Shown: positions 42,848-53,900 of the stretch, piece after piece
Numbering within the stretch: the first letter of the stretch is position 1
Layout of the letters: every line of letters starts with the position of its first letter
Origin: Bryobacterales bacterium
Lineage (GTDB): Bacteria > Acidobacteriota > Terriglobia > Bryobacterales > Bryobacteraceae
NCBI GenBank assembly: GCA_003167255.1
Contig: PMTR01000016.1
Span: 23,116 to 81,269 of the forward strand
Length of the DNA stretch: 58,154 nt
Direction: 5' to 3'
Notes under the pieces: model-generated
Database searches by the model: none
Told to the model about the DNA's origin: nothing
The model's input: the letters and a program-made list of their open reading frames with translations, nothing else
Position numbers and translations under genes: made by a program

Positions 42848-44085
42848 CACGGTAGCGCGACCTCCTTCATCCCCATCCGCATTCCCAACCGCGGCGCGCT
42901 CCGCCGCGCACGCATTTCAGGCAGTAGCCGCGCTTCCGCCAGAATCAGGGCGAAGATCAACCACGTGGGCTTGCGGGTCTCCCAACTCAGCGTGCTTACC
43001 CCCACGCCCCAAACCAGCAGCGTCATCGCCCAAACCACCCGCTTCAGCCCCTGCATCCGGCGCACGGCCAGAACGAGGCTCAGCAGAAACAGCGAAAACA
43101 GCGCGAATCCAACCATGCCCGTCTCCACCATCACCGAAAAGAACGTGTTGTGCGCCACAATCAGCCAGCCCTTGGGAAAGCCCAGCATTGGCTCCACGCT
43201 GCGTGGGAATGCTCCCCCGCCCACTCCCGCCACCGGGTGCTGCCGGAAGGAAACCAGGCCGGCGTTCCAGATGAGTTCGCGGTTGTTCAGGGTGCCGGAG
43301 GAAACTTCCGACCCAATTGTGGAAAGCCGCTGCCACGAGTTCGCCGGGATCACCGCCACGGCCGCCGCCACCGCTACCAGCACCCCGCACGCGATCCATT
43401 TGCGCTCCACCCGCGGCAAGTACGGAAAACTCAGTGGCAACACCAGTGCCGCCAGGCAGACCGTCAGAAACCCCGTGCGCGACGCCGAAAGCAGAATCGT
43501 GAGCAGCGCCAGCATCATCTGCCCGCGGTAGACCCACGCCATCGCTCCGCGGCTGCGAACGGACAGGTAGTACGAAAGCGGAATGCTCAGCGCCAGCGTC
43601 AACGCCAGGTCGTTCGGATCGAAACCGGCCGCCGCGTAGCGTTGATAGTAGGTCTGGTGCGCCAGCACCCAGCGGCTGATGGTATCGAATGCCGCGTAGA
43701 GGGTTCCGAAAACGTACGCCCGCATCAGGCTGGCAATGCGGTCTTCGGTAGCTGCGAATTCCCAGATCAGCCAGGCCATCCCCAGCAGTTGCAGGTACGT
43801 CTGCACGTTCGCCGCGGTGTCGTTGGGAGCCACGCTCCAGCGCATGGTCAGCGCGGTCCACAGCACAAAGAGGGCCGGCGCCGCATGCACCGGGCTGAAG
43901 ACCCGGATTCGCCGGTCGATCAGCGCCGCCAGCATTCCCGCGCCCAGCGCAATTAGCCCGATGACCCGCGAAATGCTTCCCAGGCCGGGAATATTGATGG
44001 CTTTTTCAGCCGGGAAGGAGAGCACAAAGAGCCACAGAAATACAAAGGCAAACCGCCCGGCCGCCGTGAGATTCCCTCTACGCAT
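42847..44085 (-). CDS. O-antigen ligase/polymerase-like membrane protein (Wzy)
   Basis: The 412-aa protein has about eleven hydrophobic segments and a large periplasmic loop (residues about 255-320) containing LNNRELIWNAGL, HPVAGVGGGAFP and VAHNTFFSVMVETGM. The HNxF signature is the one shared by Wzy polymerases and WaaL ligases. In this operon with Wzx, Wza and Wzc it is the likely polymerase. It overlaps the flippase by 8 bp. Confidence 0.85.
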   Translation of the reverse strand: MRRGNLTAAGRFAFVFLWLFVLSFPAEKAINIPGLGSISRVIGLIALGAGMLAALIDRRIRVFSPVHAAPALFVLWTALTMRWSVAPNDTAANVQTYLQLLGMAWLIWEFAATEDRIASLMRAYVFGTLYAAFDTISRWVLAHQTYYQRYAAAGFDPNDLALTLALSIPLSYYLSVRSRGAMAWVYRGQMMLALLTILLSASRTGFLTVCLAALVLPLSFPYLPRVERKWIACGVLVAVAAAVAVIPANSWQRLSTIGSEVSSGTLNNRELIWNAGLVSFRQHPVAGVGGGAFPRSVEPMLGFPKGWLIVAHNTFFSVMVETGMVGFALFSLFLLSLVLAVRRMQGLKRVVWAMTLLVWGVGVSTLSWETRKPTWLIFALILAEARLLPEMRARRSAPRLGMRMGMKEVALP

Positions 44086-45400
44086 TGGTTTCCGGCTCCG
44101 GCGCCGGGAAGGCGAGAGTACGGTTTCCGGCGGTCAGCCGCAGAAACAAAATGGCCAGTCCCGCCAGTTGTACGGCGGAAGAGATTCCCGATGCCATCGC
44201 CGCACCTGCCAGCCCGTGGGCCGGAATCAACAGCGTGCTCGAGATCAGAGTGGCCGCCGCCACCACTACGAACAACGGCATCTGCGCCCGGAAGCTGCGC
44301 GCCGCCGTCACCGCGTAGCCCAGCAGCGACGCCATGTACCCGATGGCCCCAGCCACCATCAAGGCCGTTAGCAGCCCGGCATACCCGGCATACTCCGGAC
44401 GAAACATCAGGGCCAGCACCCAGCGGCCCAGCATCGCGGCGCATGCCACTGCGCACAGGCCCAGCCCGGCGCCGAAGCCCAACAGCCGGAGGCTGAAGCT
44501 CGCAAACGCGTCCGGGCCTTCCCAGGCGAACAGCTTGGCCAGCCGCGGCGTCACCGTCTGGCCCACCGCGTTGATCAGGGTGTTGCCCACCGAAACCAGC
44601 GAAGCCGCCGCCGAAAAGATGCCCAGCTCCCGCGTGCCGATGTGATGCTCAATGAAGTACCGCGGCATGTTGGTAGACAGCGAACTCAGCAGCATCACGC
44701 TGCTCAACGGCAGGGCCACCCAGAAGATGGAGAACTGTCGCGTAGCGGCTTCCCGCCACGTGCGCCGCGGCGCCGGCTCGCAGGCCACAAAATCCCGGCT
44801 TCCCACCGCGCCGTCGTACAGCGCCAGCACCAACAGGCGTGCCGCGAAGAGCGCCACCGCGCCCCACAGTACCGATCCGGTGGCCCACACCCCCGCCACC
44901 ATCGCCGCCAAACCCAGAGGGCCCCGCAGCCCGAGCGAGATGGTGATCCGGTCCATCCGCTCGTGCCGTTGCATCAGGCCGTAGTAGATGTCGCTGATGC
45001 CTTCCACCGCCTGTCCCAGCCCCACCGCCACAATCAGAGCCGCCACCTTGGCGCCATAGCCCGCCGCGGCGATTCCCAAAATCACCAGCAGGCCCGCCAC
45101 GGTCGCGTTGATTCGCACAGCGCGGTAATCGCGGAAGCCGTGCTCGCCGCGCGCGTCCGTCGCCAGCACCGCCCGCAGGTTCATCTGGGCCAGCATCAGA
45201 ACCGGCGCCGTCACCGCCAGGCCCAGCGCGAACTGGCCCACCATCTCCGGCGTGCCCAGTTTCGCGATCGCGCTCAGCATGGCCCAGTTGCAGGCCGCGT
45301 ACACCAGGGTTCCCGCACTGGTCCACACCAGGTTCCACTGCCAGGGCAGAGCTTTCACACACGGCTTGGGCGTGGTTTGCGGCATGGCGCTGGCGCTCAC
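44078..45400 (-). CDS. Polysaccharide flippase (Wzx-like)
   Basis: The 440-aa protein has about 12 membrane helices and the MATE/Wzx style: GTLVYAACNWAMLS, LAQMNLRAV, ISDIYYGLMQRHERMDRI and the charged RYFIEHHIGTRELGIFSAAAS. It moves the undecaprenyl-linked repeat unit across the inner membrane. ATGA overlap with the Wzc gene. Confidence 0.87.
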   Translation of the reverse strand: MSASAMPQTTPKPCVKALPWQWNLVWTSAGTLVYAACNWAMLSAIAKLGTPEMVGQFALGLAVTAPVLMLAQMNLRAVLATDARGEHGFRDYRAVRINATVAGLLVILGIAAAGYGAKVAALIVAVGLGQAVEGISDIYYGLMQRHERMDRITISLGLRGPLGLAAMVAGVWATGSVLWGAVALFAARLLVLALYDGAVGSRDFVACEPAPRRTWREAATRQFSIFWVALPLSSVMLLSSLSTNMPRYFIEHHIGTRELGIFSAAASLVSVGNTLINAVGQTVTPRLAKLFAWEGPDAFASFSLRLLGFGAGLGLCAVACAAMLGRWVLALMFRPEYAGYAGLLTALMVAGAIGYMASLLGYAVTAARSFRAQMPLFVVVAAATLISSTLLIPAHGLAGAAMASGISSAVQLAGLAILFLRLTAGNRTLAFPAPEPETNA

Positions 45401-47718
45401 TCAACCCGCCTTCCCGTGTTCATGTAGCCGTAGCCGGCTTTCTGATACGCGGCCGCGCTCGAATTCCGCGCCGGCCTCCAACTGTTCAGAATCGTTCCCA
45501 GAACGCGCGTGCCGTCCTGCCGCAGCCGGTCCGAGGCCGCCATCACGATCTGTTCCGGCGTCCGTTCCGCGCGAATCACCAGGGCTACGCCATCCGCCAT
45601 GCGTCCCAGCGCGCGTGCGTCGGAGAGCGACATCATGGGAGGCGTGTCGATCAGGATCGCGTCGTATTGCCGGCGTGCCATGGCGAGCAGTTGCGCCGCG
45701 CGGCCATTGTCCACCAGGTTCGCCAGACACACCCGGTCGGATCCCGCCGGCAAAATGTCCAGGTTGGGAATCCCGGTCGGCGTCGTCAGGCGAGCCAGGT
45801 CCAGCGCATCGACGGGTGCGGTCTCCAACAGAAAATCGCCAAACCCGTACTCGTTCGAGCGCTTGAATATCTCATGCAGGTGCGGCCCGGGACGATCTGC
45901 GTCAATCAGCAAGACCCGCCGGCCCGATTCCGCCAGCGCGATTCCCAGGTTGGTCGCGGTGGTCGTCTTGCCTTCCCCCGCGCAAGCGCTGGTGAACACC
46001 ACCACGCGCGGCGGCTCCTGGCCGTTCGAATGCATCAGCGACGCCAACACCCCGCGGTAGGCTTCCGCCAGCGCGGATTCGCGCTGCCGCCACGTCACCG
46101 TCTCCAGCCAGTTGCGCAGTAGTTCGCTCTCGTCTTCTGGAGCGCTCTCCACCTTCGGATATGGCAGCGCCCGTGTCCGCCCCGCCAGACGGCCCTTCAC
46201 CGAAAACGGCAGGTCGATGGCCGCCGAAGGAATCGGGCCGAACTCGGGAATTCCCAGCCGCATAGTCAGTTCGCCCGGCGCCCGCACCAGCCGGTTGGTC
46301 CGGTCCCGATTGAGCGCCAGAACCGCTCCCGCCAGCAGGCCCGCGAACATCCCCGCCGCCATATACATCGGCTTGCTGGGGCGCGCCGGGAACGTGGGCC
46401 GTGGTGCGTTTTCCGCAACCTGCACATTGTTCGCCCGAATGGCCGACGCCAGTTCCGTCTCTTTGACTTTTTCCAGTGTGGAATCGTAGAGCTTCCGGTA
46501 CGTCTCCACCGAGCGCTTCAGCGTGTTGTATTCCACCGCCCGCGCCGATTGCTCCCGCACCAGTCCCGTCTGCGCCGTCACGTCCGCCTGGATCAGCTTC
46601 TCCCGCCGTTGCGCCGATTCGAAACCTCCGCGCAGGCGGCTCAATAGCGCCCGCCGCTCCCGTTCCAGCGCCCCCTGCACCTCATCGATCTGTCCCTGAA
46701 TCTGCCGCACCTTGTAGTGCTCCACGGTATAGACCGCGCGCGCTTCCGCATACCTCTGCCGCAGGTCCGTCAACTTGGCCTCGTAGCTGTGGATGGTTTC
46801 GTTGTCGACCGCGTCCGAGAGACTCTCCACCGGTACTTTGGCGATCAACTCGGCGCGCGATTGCTCGGCGATGCGCGTCTCCTGCGCCTTGGTCAACGCG
46901 TCTTGCAGTTGACGCAGCCGTGCCTCGGCCACGCTGTCCTTACCCGCATCGGAGGGATACAGCAGGTCGTGGGAGATCAGGTAGTGCTCCAACTGCTGCT
47001 CCGCCTCGTTCAGGTTCCGCTTCAACTCGTCCAGTTGCCCCGCCAGCCATTTGGCCGTGAATTGCGTCGCGCTCAGCCGCTTTTCCAGATTCTGCGCGAT
47101 GTACTCTTCGGCAAGCTGGTTGGCTACTGCCGCCGCGGTTTGCGGGTCGTGCGATTCGAAGCCGACTTCGATCAGGCGCGTCTCGCCGCTCAACCGCACC
47201 GTCAACCGTTCAGCCATGGCTGCCAGCATTCCGGCCCGCGGATCGCCGGCCGTTTGCCCGCCGCCCACGTGCAGCAGCGCTTTGATTCGATCCGCCACGC
47301 TTACCGTGGGTTGAAACTCCGCCAGCCGCTCCAGGTGCAGCCGGTCCGCCACCCGGCCCAGCAGCCGGTCCGTCTGTAGAATCTTGATCTGCGTCTGAAT
47401 GTACGGCTGGAGCTCCACCGTCCCGCCTTCCTCCGTGGGATCGATTTCGCGGCGGTTCAGAAAGTTTTCGTTGATGCCTTGGATTTCGATCAGCGCCTTG
47501 GCCTGGTAAACCGGCTTCTGTGTAAACGCCACCGCCAGGCCGACCGCGGCGCACACCGCCACCAGTCCCGCTACCAGCCCCTTTCTGCGCCAGAACGCCG
47601 CGGCCGCATCGCCAAAGGTGATGAACTCCGTGCCCCGCGGCTCCATCTCTTCGTGCGCCGTAGCAGTGCCGATTGTCAGGTGATTTGTTGCCGCCGGTAA
47701 TGAAGTCTTGTATCTCAT
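45397..47718 (-). CDS. Polysaccharide copolymerase/bacterial tyrosine kinase (Wzc-like)
   Basis: The start at 47718 (MRYKTSLP) lies 8 bp after the Wza stop, with GAGG upstream. An N-terminal Wzz domain with two membrane helices (after residue 40 and near residue 440) flanks a long coiled coil. The C-terminal BY-kinase has Walker A CAGEGKTTT, Walker A' VLLIDADRPG and Walker B ILIDTPPMM. The C-terminal tail YQKAGYGYMNTGRR carries three Tyr in a short cluster for autophosphorylation. It controls chain length and couples polymerisation to export. Confidence 0.93.
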   Translation of the reverse strand: MRYKTSLPAATNHLTIGTATAHEEMEPRGTEFITFGDAAAAFWRRKGLVAGLVAVCAAVGLAVAFTQKPVYQAKALIEIQGINENFLNRREIDPTEEGGTVELQPYIQTQIKILQTDRLLGRVADRLHLERLAEFQPTVSVADRIKALLHVGGGQTAGDPRAGMLAAMAERLTVRLSGETRLIEVGFESHDPQTAAAVANQLAEEYIAQNLEKRLSATQFTAKWLAGQLDELKRNLNEAEQQLEHYLISHDLLYPSDAGKDSVAEARLRQLQDALTKAQETRIAEQSRAELIAKVPVESLSDAVDNETIHSYEAKLTDLRQRYAEARAVYTVEHYKVRQIQGQIDEVQGALERERRALLSRLRGGFESAQRREKLIQADVTAQTGLVREQSARAVEYNTLKRSVETYRKLYDSTLEKVKETELASAIRANNVQVAENAPRPTFPARPSKPMYMAAGMFAGLLAGAVLALNRDRTNRLVRAPGELTMRLGIPEFGPIPSAAIDLPFSVKGRLAGRTRALPYPKVESAPEDESELLRNWLETVTWRQRESALAEAYRGVLASLMHSNGQEPPRVVVFTSACAGEGKTTTATNLGIALAESGRRVLLIDADRPGPHLHEIFKRSNEYGFGDFLLETAPVDALDLARLTTPTGIPNLDILPAGSDRVCLANLVDNGRAAQLLAMARRQYDAILIDTPPMMSLSDARALGRMADGVALVIRAERTPEQIVMAASDRLRQDGTRVLGTILNSWRPARNSSAAAYQKAGYGYMNTGRRVE

Positions 47719-47726
47719 GCCAGCCC

Positions 47727-48668
47727 TCAACGCCAGATCGCCATTCCGGTGCCCACCTGGATAGCCGCTTCCAGCGCTCGCACCAAACCGCTCTTGGCCA
47801 GGCTGTTGGGCACAAACAGAATGTCGTCGGGCTGCAGTTCGACGTCCGCGCACTTGCCCGCCATAAGCTGGTTCAGATTGACCAGAATCTCTTCGCGCGG
47901 GCCGCCTGCGGGATTGGGGCGCAGCACCCGCGCGCTGCCCGCGCCCGCGGTGCGGCTCAAACCTTCCGCCAGCGCGAGCACCTGCAGCACCGAAACGGTC
48001 TGCTTTTCGCGCAGCACGAACCCGCCCGGCTTCTTCACCTCTCCGATCGCGTAGACCAGACGCGCTCGCGGCACCGTGATGACGTCGTGCGGCTGGATCG
48101 CGAGCGTAGAGGCTACGTGCCGGCCGTCCATCACATCTTCCAGCCCGACTTCCGCCACCACAAATTGGCCCGTAGCATCCCGTTGTGCATTGGGCAGCGG
48201 CAGAGCCCCCTCGTTCACGCGGCGCGCGATGCGAACGCTGTACCCCGCGTCCGCGTCCACTCCACCCGCCAGCGAGAGCACCTCCACCAGCGACTTCGGC
48301 CCGCGCAACTGGTGCACTCCCGGGCTCTTCACCGCTCCCAGCACCGAAACCGGCTGGCTCTTCATCTCCGTGACGTCAATCGAAACCTGCGGCTGCTCCA
48401 CGTACACCTTGAGCCGCTCCGCAATCGCCTGCTCCAATTGCGACGCCGTCACCCCGCCCGCCTTCACGCGTCCCGCCAAAGGGAGGTTGATCCAGCCATC
48501 GCTTTCGATACGAATCGCCTTCTCCGCAATCTCCGGCACCAGCAGCGCGTGAATCGTGATCTGGTCGTCCGGCCCGAGAATATACGCGGCGGGCTGTTGC
48601 GCGGCATGTGCGGCCATGGCCGTCCACGCTATCGCCGCCCACGTGATTGCCCCGACCGTTTTTCGCAT
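47727..48668 (-). CDS. Polysaccharide export protein (Wza-like)
   Basis: I prefer the ATG at 48668 (MRKTVGAI) with GGAG upstream to the GTG at 48689. A signal peptide ends at about AAHAAQ, with no lipobox Cys (LAGC), unlike E. coli Wza. The Poly_export domain (YILGPDDQITI) and two SLBB domains (SVLGAVKSPGVHQL, VYAIGEVKKPGGFVL) follow. It forms the outer-membrane or periplasmic export channel with Wzc. Confidence 0.9.
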   Translation of the reverse strand: MRKTVGAITWAAIAWTAMAAHAAQQPAAYILGPDDQITIHALLVPEIAEKAIRIESDGWINLPLAGRVKAGGVTASQLEQAIAERLKVYVEQPQVSIDVTEMKSQPVSVLGAVKSPGVHQLRGPKSLVEVLSLAGGVDADAGYSVRIARRVNEGALPLPNAQRDATGQFVVAEVGLEDVMDGRHVASTLAIQPHDVITVPRARLVYAIGEVKKPGGFVLREKQTVSVLQVLALAEGLSRTAGAGSARVLRPNPAGGPREEILVNLNQLMAGKCADVELQPDDILFVPNSLAKSGLVRALEAAIQVGTGMAIWR

Positions 48669-48732
48669 TTTGAGTAAGCTCCGCCTCACAGGTCCGAAAG
48701 GACTCCAGATTCAGTCCCGAATTATGGTTGAT

Positions 48733-49341
48733 CTAAGCCGTCGTCTTCCGGAGCTGCTCCGGGGCTAAAACCAGAGCGCCCTCCAGCTCAAGAGCTTCGC
48801 CCGTCGAATTCCTTTGCCCAAAACGGCCCAGATACGTAGAACCCCTGCGATTCAAATCCGCAAAGATGGAATCGCGCTCCTCTGGGTTCGCCAGCACTTC
48901 GCTCGACCAGAGAGACTTCCCAGAAATTGTCTCCACCTTGCTCCCCAGAGCCCTTGCGCCTCGCTCGTTCGCGCTTATGATTTTTCCTGTTTCCGCATCC
49001 GCCAGCACCCACCCGTCCAGCTCATGTGCCCGAAGCAGCACCTTCTTCGGCTTCGGCGCGTCTGCCGGCACGGGAGACAGGTTCGCGCATAGGTAGCGCG
49101 TCTTCCCGCCATCTTCAATAGGAACCAGGACGCCTTCCACGGGTTGCCCCGAAGCCAGAACATCCAAAACCGATGCGCGCAGATCGCTGGACGGGAATAG
49201 CTCGTCGATTCGTTTGCCGCTTCGCCGCCCCAATCCCCCCAGCCCCAGAGCATGCCAGCCCTCGCCGTCTGAACTCACTCGCAGGTTCGCTCCGATTATC
49301 AGAGTCGCGCCAGCCGCCGGGCTCTTGTCTCCAGCTCTCAT
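48733..49341 (-). CDS. PAS-domain protein at the head of the exopolysaccharide operon
   Basis: The 202-aa protein seems to have two PAS-like folds. The first (residues 15-90) is LIIGANLRVSSDG, then RIDELFP then RYLCANLSPV. The second (residues 95-190) is ELDGWVLADAETGKIISANERG, then SLWSSEVLANPEERD. There is no output domain, so it may bind a ligand and act on another protein. It lies 65 bp before wza on the same strand. The ATG is very close to the predicted promoter, so the transcript would be nearly leaderless. Confidence 0.7.
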   Translation of the reverse strand: MRAGDKSPAAGATLIIGANLRVSSDGEGWHALGLGGLGRRSGKRIDELFPSSDLRASVLDVLASGQPVEGVLVPIEDGGKTRYLCANLSPVPADAPKPKKVLLRAHELDGWVLADAETGKIISANERGARALGSKVETISGKSLWSSEVLANPEERDSIFADLNRRGSTYLGRFGQRNSTGEALELEGALVLAPEQLRKTTA

Positions 49342-49354
49342 CGATTTTGGGTCG

Positions 49355-49384
49355 AGTATAGCATCGGCTTTCGAACACCTTCAA
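49355..49384 (-). promoter_or_regulatory. Predicted promoter of the exopolysaccharide operon
   Basis: On the minus strand TTGAAG (49379-49384) and TATACT (49355-49360) are 18 bases apart. They lie just before the PAS gene (ATG at 49341) and could drive the whole minus-strand cluster. The transcription start would be about 7 bases before the ATG. Confidence 0.5.
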
Positions 49385-49486
49385 GGACGGTAGGTACCAC
49401 CGAAGTAATACCTGTCCGCGGTCCAAACCAACAGGACTAAATTGGGGTAATTACGAGTAACTATCTGATTATAAAGAAGAAAGGCG

Positions 49487-50602
49487 TTGATTTTTTGCCT
49501 CCCCGATCGGTTGGAATCGGCAGTTGTGGTAACACGAGTGCCTGAATGTGTTAGTCTCCCGAGCACGAGGACAACGAGTTCGGATGCCCGGATCGCCGCC
49601 GAGGTGCCGAAGACGCTCGCCACGCTGCTCCAGGAGTTCCTCCGGCAGCACGTCGAGGAAAAACTGGCGCCCAAAACGAGCGAGCGATACCACGAGCAGG
49701 CCGCCTGCCTCGCGCCGGAACTGCTAGCGATGCCATTGGCGGAGATCACGCCACTCCACCTGAACCGCGAGTGGAGTCGGCTTCTGAAGTCCGGTGGCCA
49801 CCACCGGCGGACGAAGAAGGCGCGGCCGCTGAGTGCCAAGACTGTCCGGAACATTGCTGGCGTAGTCTCATCCGCATTCGGCCGGGCGATCCGATGGGGG
49901 CTGGTTACCACGAATCCGGTAACCAACAGCGAGCCCCCGATTGCAAGGAAACGGATCAAGAAGTTGCTCACGCCAACCGAACAGGACATGGTGTTCGAGG
50001 CGGCCACGGGCCCATGGTGCCTGCCGATGTTCCTGCGTATGGCCGGTTCCATCGCCGCGCGCCGCGGGGAGATCCTGGCCCTTCGCTGGGCGGACATCGA
50101 GGACGGCCGGGCCAGCATTACCCGATCCCTGACTCAAACCAAGCAGGTGCTCGACTTCAAATGCACAAAAACCGACAATCCGCACGTGGTGGCAATCCCG
50201 CCATCCACGCTCGTCGCGTTGGACGAGCACCGCAAGCGGCAGGATGAGTTCCGCCGCAAGTTCGGTCCGGATTATCGTGTAGACCTCGACCTGATCTTCG
50301 CCAATCCAGACGGCACGCCACTGAAACCGGACTCGATTTCGGCGTCGGTATCACTGCTCTTCCGCAAGCTGAAGCTGCCGAAAGGCACCAGCCTTCACTC
50401 GCTGCGCCACACGCACGCATCGGAGCTCCTGGATGCCGGCGTACCGCTGCCGGTCGTATCGGCGCGGCTGGGCCATTCGTCAGTCCGCGTGACGGCGGAC
50501 ATCTACTCGCACGCGATCCACGGCCAGGATGACGAAGCTGTACGCCGGTGGGAGGAGTACCACCAGCGCAACCGCCCGAGCCAGTCGAAGAGCGTACAGT
50601 AA
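49487..50602 (+). CDS. Tyrosine recombinase (phage-type integrase)
   Basis: The 371-aa frame starts at TTG. A SAM-like core-binding domain (KTLATLLQEFL, KLAPKTSERYHEQ) is followed by the catalytic domain: Arg in AARRGEILALRW, HSLRHTHASELL (His-x-x-Arg) and LGHSSVRVTADIYSH with the nucleophile Tyr. All catalytic residues are present. The first ~45 residues do not look like the usual arm-binding domain (no AP2-like segment), so the true start may be elsewhere or the 5' end may be truncated. It begins the island and points towards the four-gene operon. Confidence 0.85.
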   Translation: MIFCLPDRLESAVVVTRVPECVSLPSTRTTSSDARIAAEVPKTLATLLQEFLRQHVEEKLAPKTSERYHEQAACLAPELLAMPLAEITPLHLNREWSRLLKSGGHHRRTKKARPLSAKTVRNIAGVVSSAFGRAIRWGLVTTNPVTNSEPPIARKRIKKLLTPTEQDMVFEAATGPWCLPMFLRMAGSIAARRGEILALRWADIEDGRASITRSLTQTKQVLDFKCTKTDNPHVVAIPPSTLVALDEHRKRQDEFRRKFGPDYRVDLDLIFANPDGTPLKPDSISASVSLLFRKLKLPKGTSLHSLRHTHASELLDAGVPLPVVSARLGHSSVRVTADIYSHAIHGQDDEAVRRWEEYHQRNRPSQSKSVQ

Positions 50603-50903
50603 TTACAAACGCATGCGAAAAGAGATCACCGGGCTCGAGCGCTCGCCTGTGCGCGTATACGCGAAGCGTCCGTAGCACGGCGACACGGCGCACCTTAACA
50701 GCATTCTCCCTCACGACGAGATTCTGGTCTTGCTTATGAAAAAGGCGAACGAGAGCTCGAATTTAATGACGTGGTACATATTTCGATAACCCTTGAACCC
50801 GTTCACCTCGGCCGGCTGGTTGGACCAGCACCTTCAGCCCTTTATGCGCCGCATTGCAGCCACGCGGTAGAATGCCGGTTGACAACAAACGGAGTGCAGG
50901 GAA
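50603..50903. other. Leader region of the island operon
   Basis: The 301 bp between the recombinase and the FIST-kinase gene hold a perfect 12-bp palindrome CGCGTATACGCG (50652-50663) and a hairpin GCTGGT-TGG-ACCAGC (50815-50829). A TAGAAT (about 50870) has no good -35. No gene is supported. Confidence 0.45.
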
Positions 50904-53900
50904 ATGGAACCGAGTATCCTTGAGGTTGGGATCGGGGTCGTCGACGGGAAGGCGGACACCGTTTCTCACGCGGAAGCTGCAGCGATGGCGACGGATCGGG
51001 TTATAGCTCAGGTCGAGGGTTGCAGTCTGCCCCTACGCGCACTGCTTCTGCTGGCAACTGCCGACTGGTGCGATACATCCGACCCACTATCGGCTGCAAT
51101 TCGCGTTGATTTCTTGCGTCGCTTGGGTTACAGTCCTCCTCTGATTGGAAGCAGTTCGCCTGGCATTTTTGCATACCTGCCAAGCGAACGTCATCCCCAC
51201 CATGTTGAAAATGGATTCGTATTGATCGGACTATTCTCTGACGATTTATTCCTGACCGTGGAGTGCTGCGAGCGTCCGCACGATGACATACCCGGCAGAC
51301 CGGATGCTGTGAAACTTATGGCAGACCGTCTGAACAAAGCACAACTGGAGCATATTGGTCTTGGCACCGGCGCAGAAGCTGCATTGTTTGCTTTTTTCCC
51401 TGGTCCCTTCATCAATCAGAAAGGTGAACGAGTCTACCTCGACGTAGAATTGCACCAAGAGGTTCTGAACGCCTTCGGTGATTCATATGCCCTATACGGC
51501 GGAGCAGCAGCGGACTCTCTAGAGAGCCCTAGTGTTGGATATCAGTTCATTAATGACCGATGTCTTAAATCTAGCCTGGTTGTCGCCCATCTGGAGTATG
51601 AGTTCGAGTTCGACGGCAGAATGGACCATGGCTTCTTACCCGTCAGAGCAGGTTCTGTCTCCGTGGACGGTTTAGCTACGGACGGCGTGACTAGGGATCA
51701 TGTTGTGACTAGGTTGGATGGAGAGCCAGCGCTCAAGCGTCTGAAGGAACTGGCGCAAGAGTTTCACTTCACGAGTTACACACCGACGTTAGGTCTCGGT
51801 GGTGGCGAGAACGCGCACATCGTCACTACTCTCGCACCGCTTCAAGCGATGGAGAGCCGTTCGGATGGGTCTGTTCGGCTCAACCGGAAGGTCGGACTTG
51901 GATATCGGTTAAGCATCTTGAATGCTAGCCCGGAAGAATTGCACGGACGGAGTATGAAAGCATTCGAGTCGGCCTTCAAACGCATGGACAATGCCGGGAA
52001 CTGGGGGAGGCTGCTGTTCGGCCTTACCTCAGTTGGGCGCTTCGTTACATATGATCAGAAAGTGCCTGGGAACCGGTGGCAGGGCACTGACAAGTTAGCG
52101 GCGATCTTCCCACGCATGCCGGTAGTCTACGGGTTGTCCGCTGGAGAGTTTGGCGAAGATCACCGCAGGCGGCCGCGCGCCGATAATCTGTCTGTCTGGG
52201 CTACTTGGTTTGCCGGCGTTCGGAATCCAAGGTCTCTTAATCGCCTGCAGATGCTTAAGCTCCTGAAAGTGGCTGATGACCTCATCGGGAAGAGCAGTGT
52301 CGAGCAGGTTATGCAAGCGGCCATCGACTGCCCGACGGAAGACCTCGCGGAGGGTGGGCAGGTCTGCACCTATGATGCTGCGAGCAGCACGATCCTGGGT
52401 GGACAACACGGATATGCAAGTTCACGGCCCGATTCTAAAATCAACCCTGTCGTCCTAAGCAGTAAGACAACACGCCTCGTACCTGCCGAGGGGGTTGTCT
52501 ATAAGATGCCCGAGAACTTGAAGGCGTGGTGCATGAACACTGGCGAACGCCCAGTTGTGCGACGCGAAGTGGATCCGTACGAGAACTCGGTGGATATCCT
52601 CTCTTTCGTCGCCGCGAATGGTGTCGCAATATTTGTTCCGGACTCCACTGATCCCACTTTCCTTTGCGACGTGGCATTAGTGCACTCCAGTGGTATCGGA
52701 CCCCAGTTCGTGATGGCGCTTCGGGGTCAAAGAGGGCAGTTGATTGCCACCCTACAGCTCTTCTTTCATCTCGACTACCACATGAACCGTGAAGAGCTGG
52801 CGCAATGGGTCAGCTACGGGCAGAAGGTGGGAATCGCACTCGAGCGTGCATTGGAGCATGAAAGTCGTGAGGCGACAGAGCACCTTAGCGCTCTTACCAG
52901 CAGCTTCATGCAGCACCCTGCCCAGCAGTCACCGTTTCCAGAGAGCGAAGTGGTGGAGTATCTAGCGGCATTACAAACGCTTCTCAAAGCCGACTACGTC
53001 CACCTTCGCATTCGCGAGCGACTAGACGGCATGACCTGCCGCTATCGCTTGGTTGCTCCTCCTGGCAGCATGAAGGACGAACACGCTAAGACCCACTTCT
53101 ATATCAGCCGTGACGAAGGTAGCCTCTTTTTTCTTCTTCAGGATGACGAGAGGATCACCTCCACTCTTGAGGAAACACGACAGGAATACAGTCGCCTAGA
53201 CCAAGCCCATCGATCACATTTTCCCGAGTTTCGTCACTGGCAACTTGCAGGAATGAACTTCAAGACGTTCTCGATGTCCCTGCTAGGCCCGAAGGAGGAT
53301 CCTTTGGGATGTCTAGCAGTTCATAGTACTATGGAACATTTTTTCACGGAACGTCGGCTAGAGCTGATCCAGCACGCCCGTCGTGACTTGCAGGCCCTGA
53401 TTGAAAAGCGCGAATCCGATTTCAACGAGTCAAAGCTAAAGGAGCGGGAAACAGCGATTTTGCTCCTCGCGCTTTTGAGCGCAAACTCTTTTCATGATAC
53501 CTTCGGTCCTCTGGCCAACATCCGGAGCAGCGCCAGTCACGTTCGGCAGTTACACCCGGAGGACCCGGTCGTAGTCAAGGAAATGTCCGATATCGTGACC
53601 TTGGTAAACTCGCTGGTCGCGCAGCTCCAGCAGCGTCGGGAGTCGGTGAGTGCGGGCCCTTACCAAGCTAGGTTGAGGGATCTCATCGAGGCGTCTAAGA
53701 AGGAGATGAAGCGAAAATGGTGCGGCCTTGAGGACATGTCTGGGGAGGGATGGGACTGCGTTGTCGACGCTCATCCAGCAGTCCGCGTCGCCATTTCGCA
53801 GCTTCTGGACAATGCAACGGAGTACACTGGCGGAAAAGAGAACGCCGTTTGGATAGGGGGCGTCAAGCTTTCCGATGACGGTAGGAGAATCGAGTTTCGC

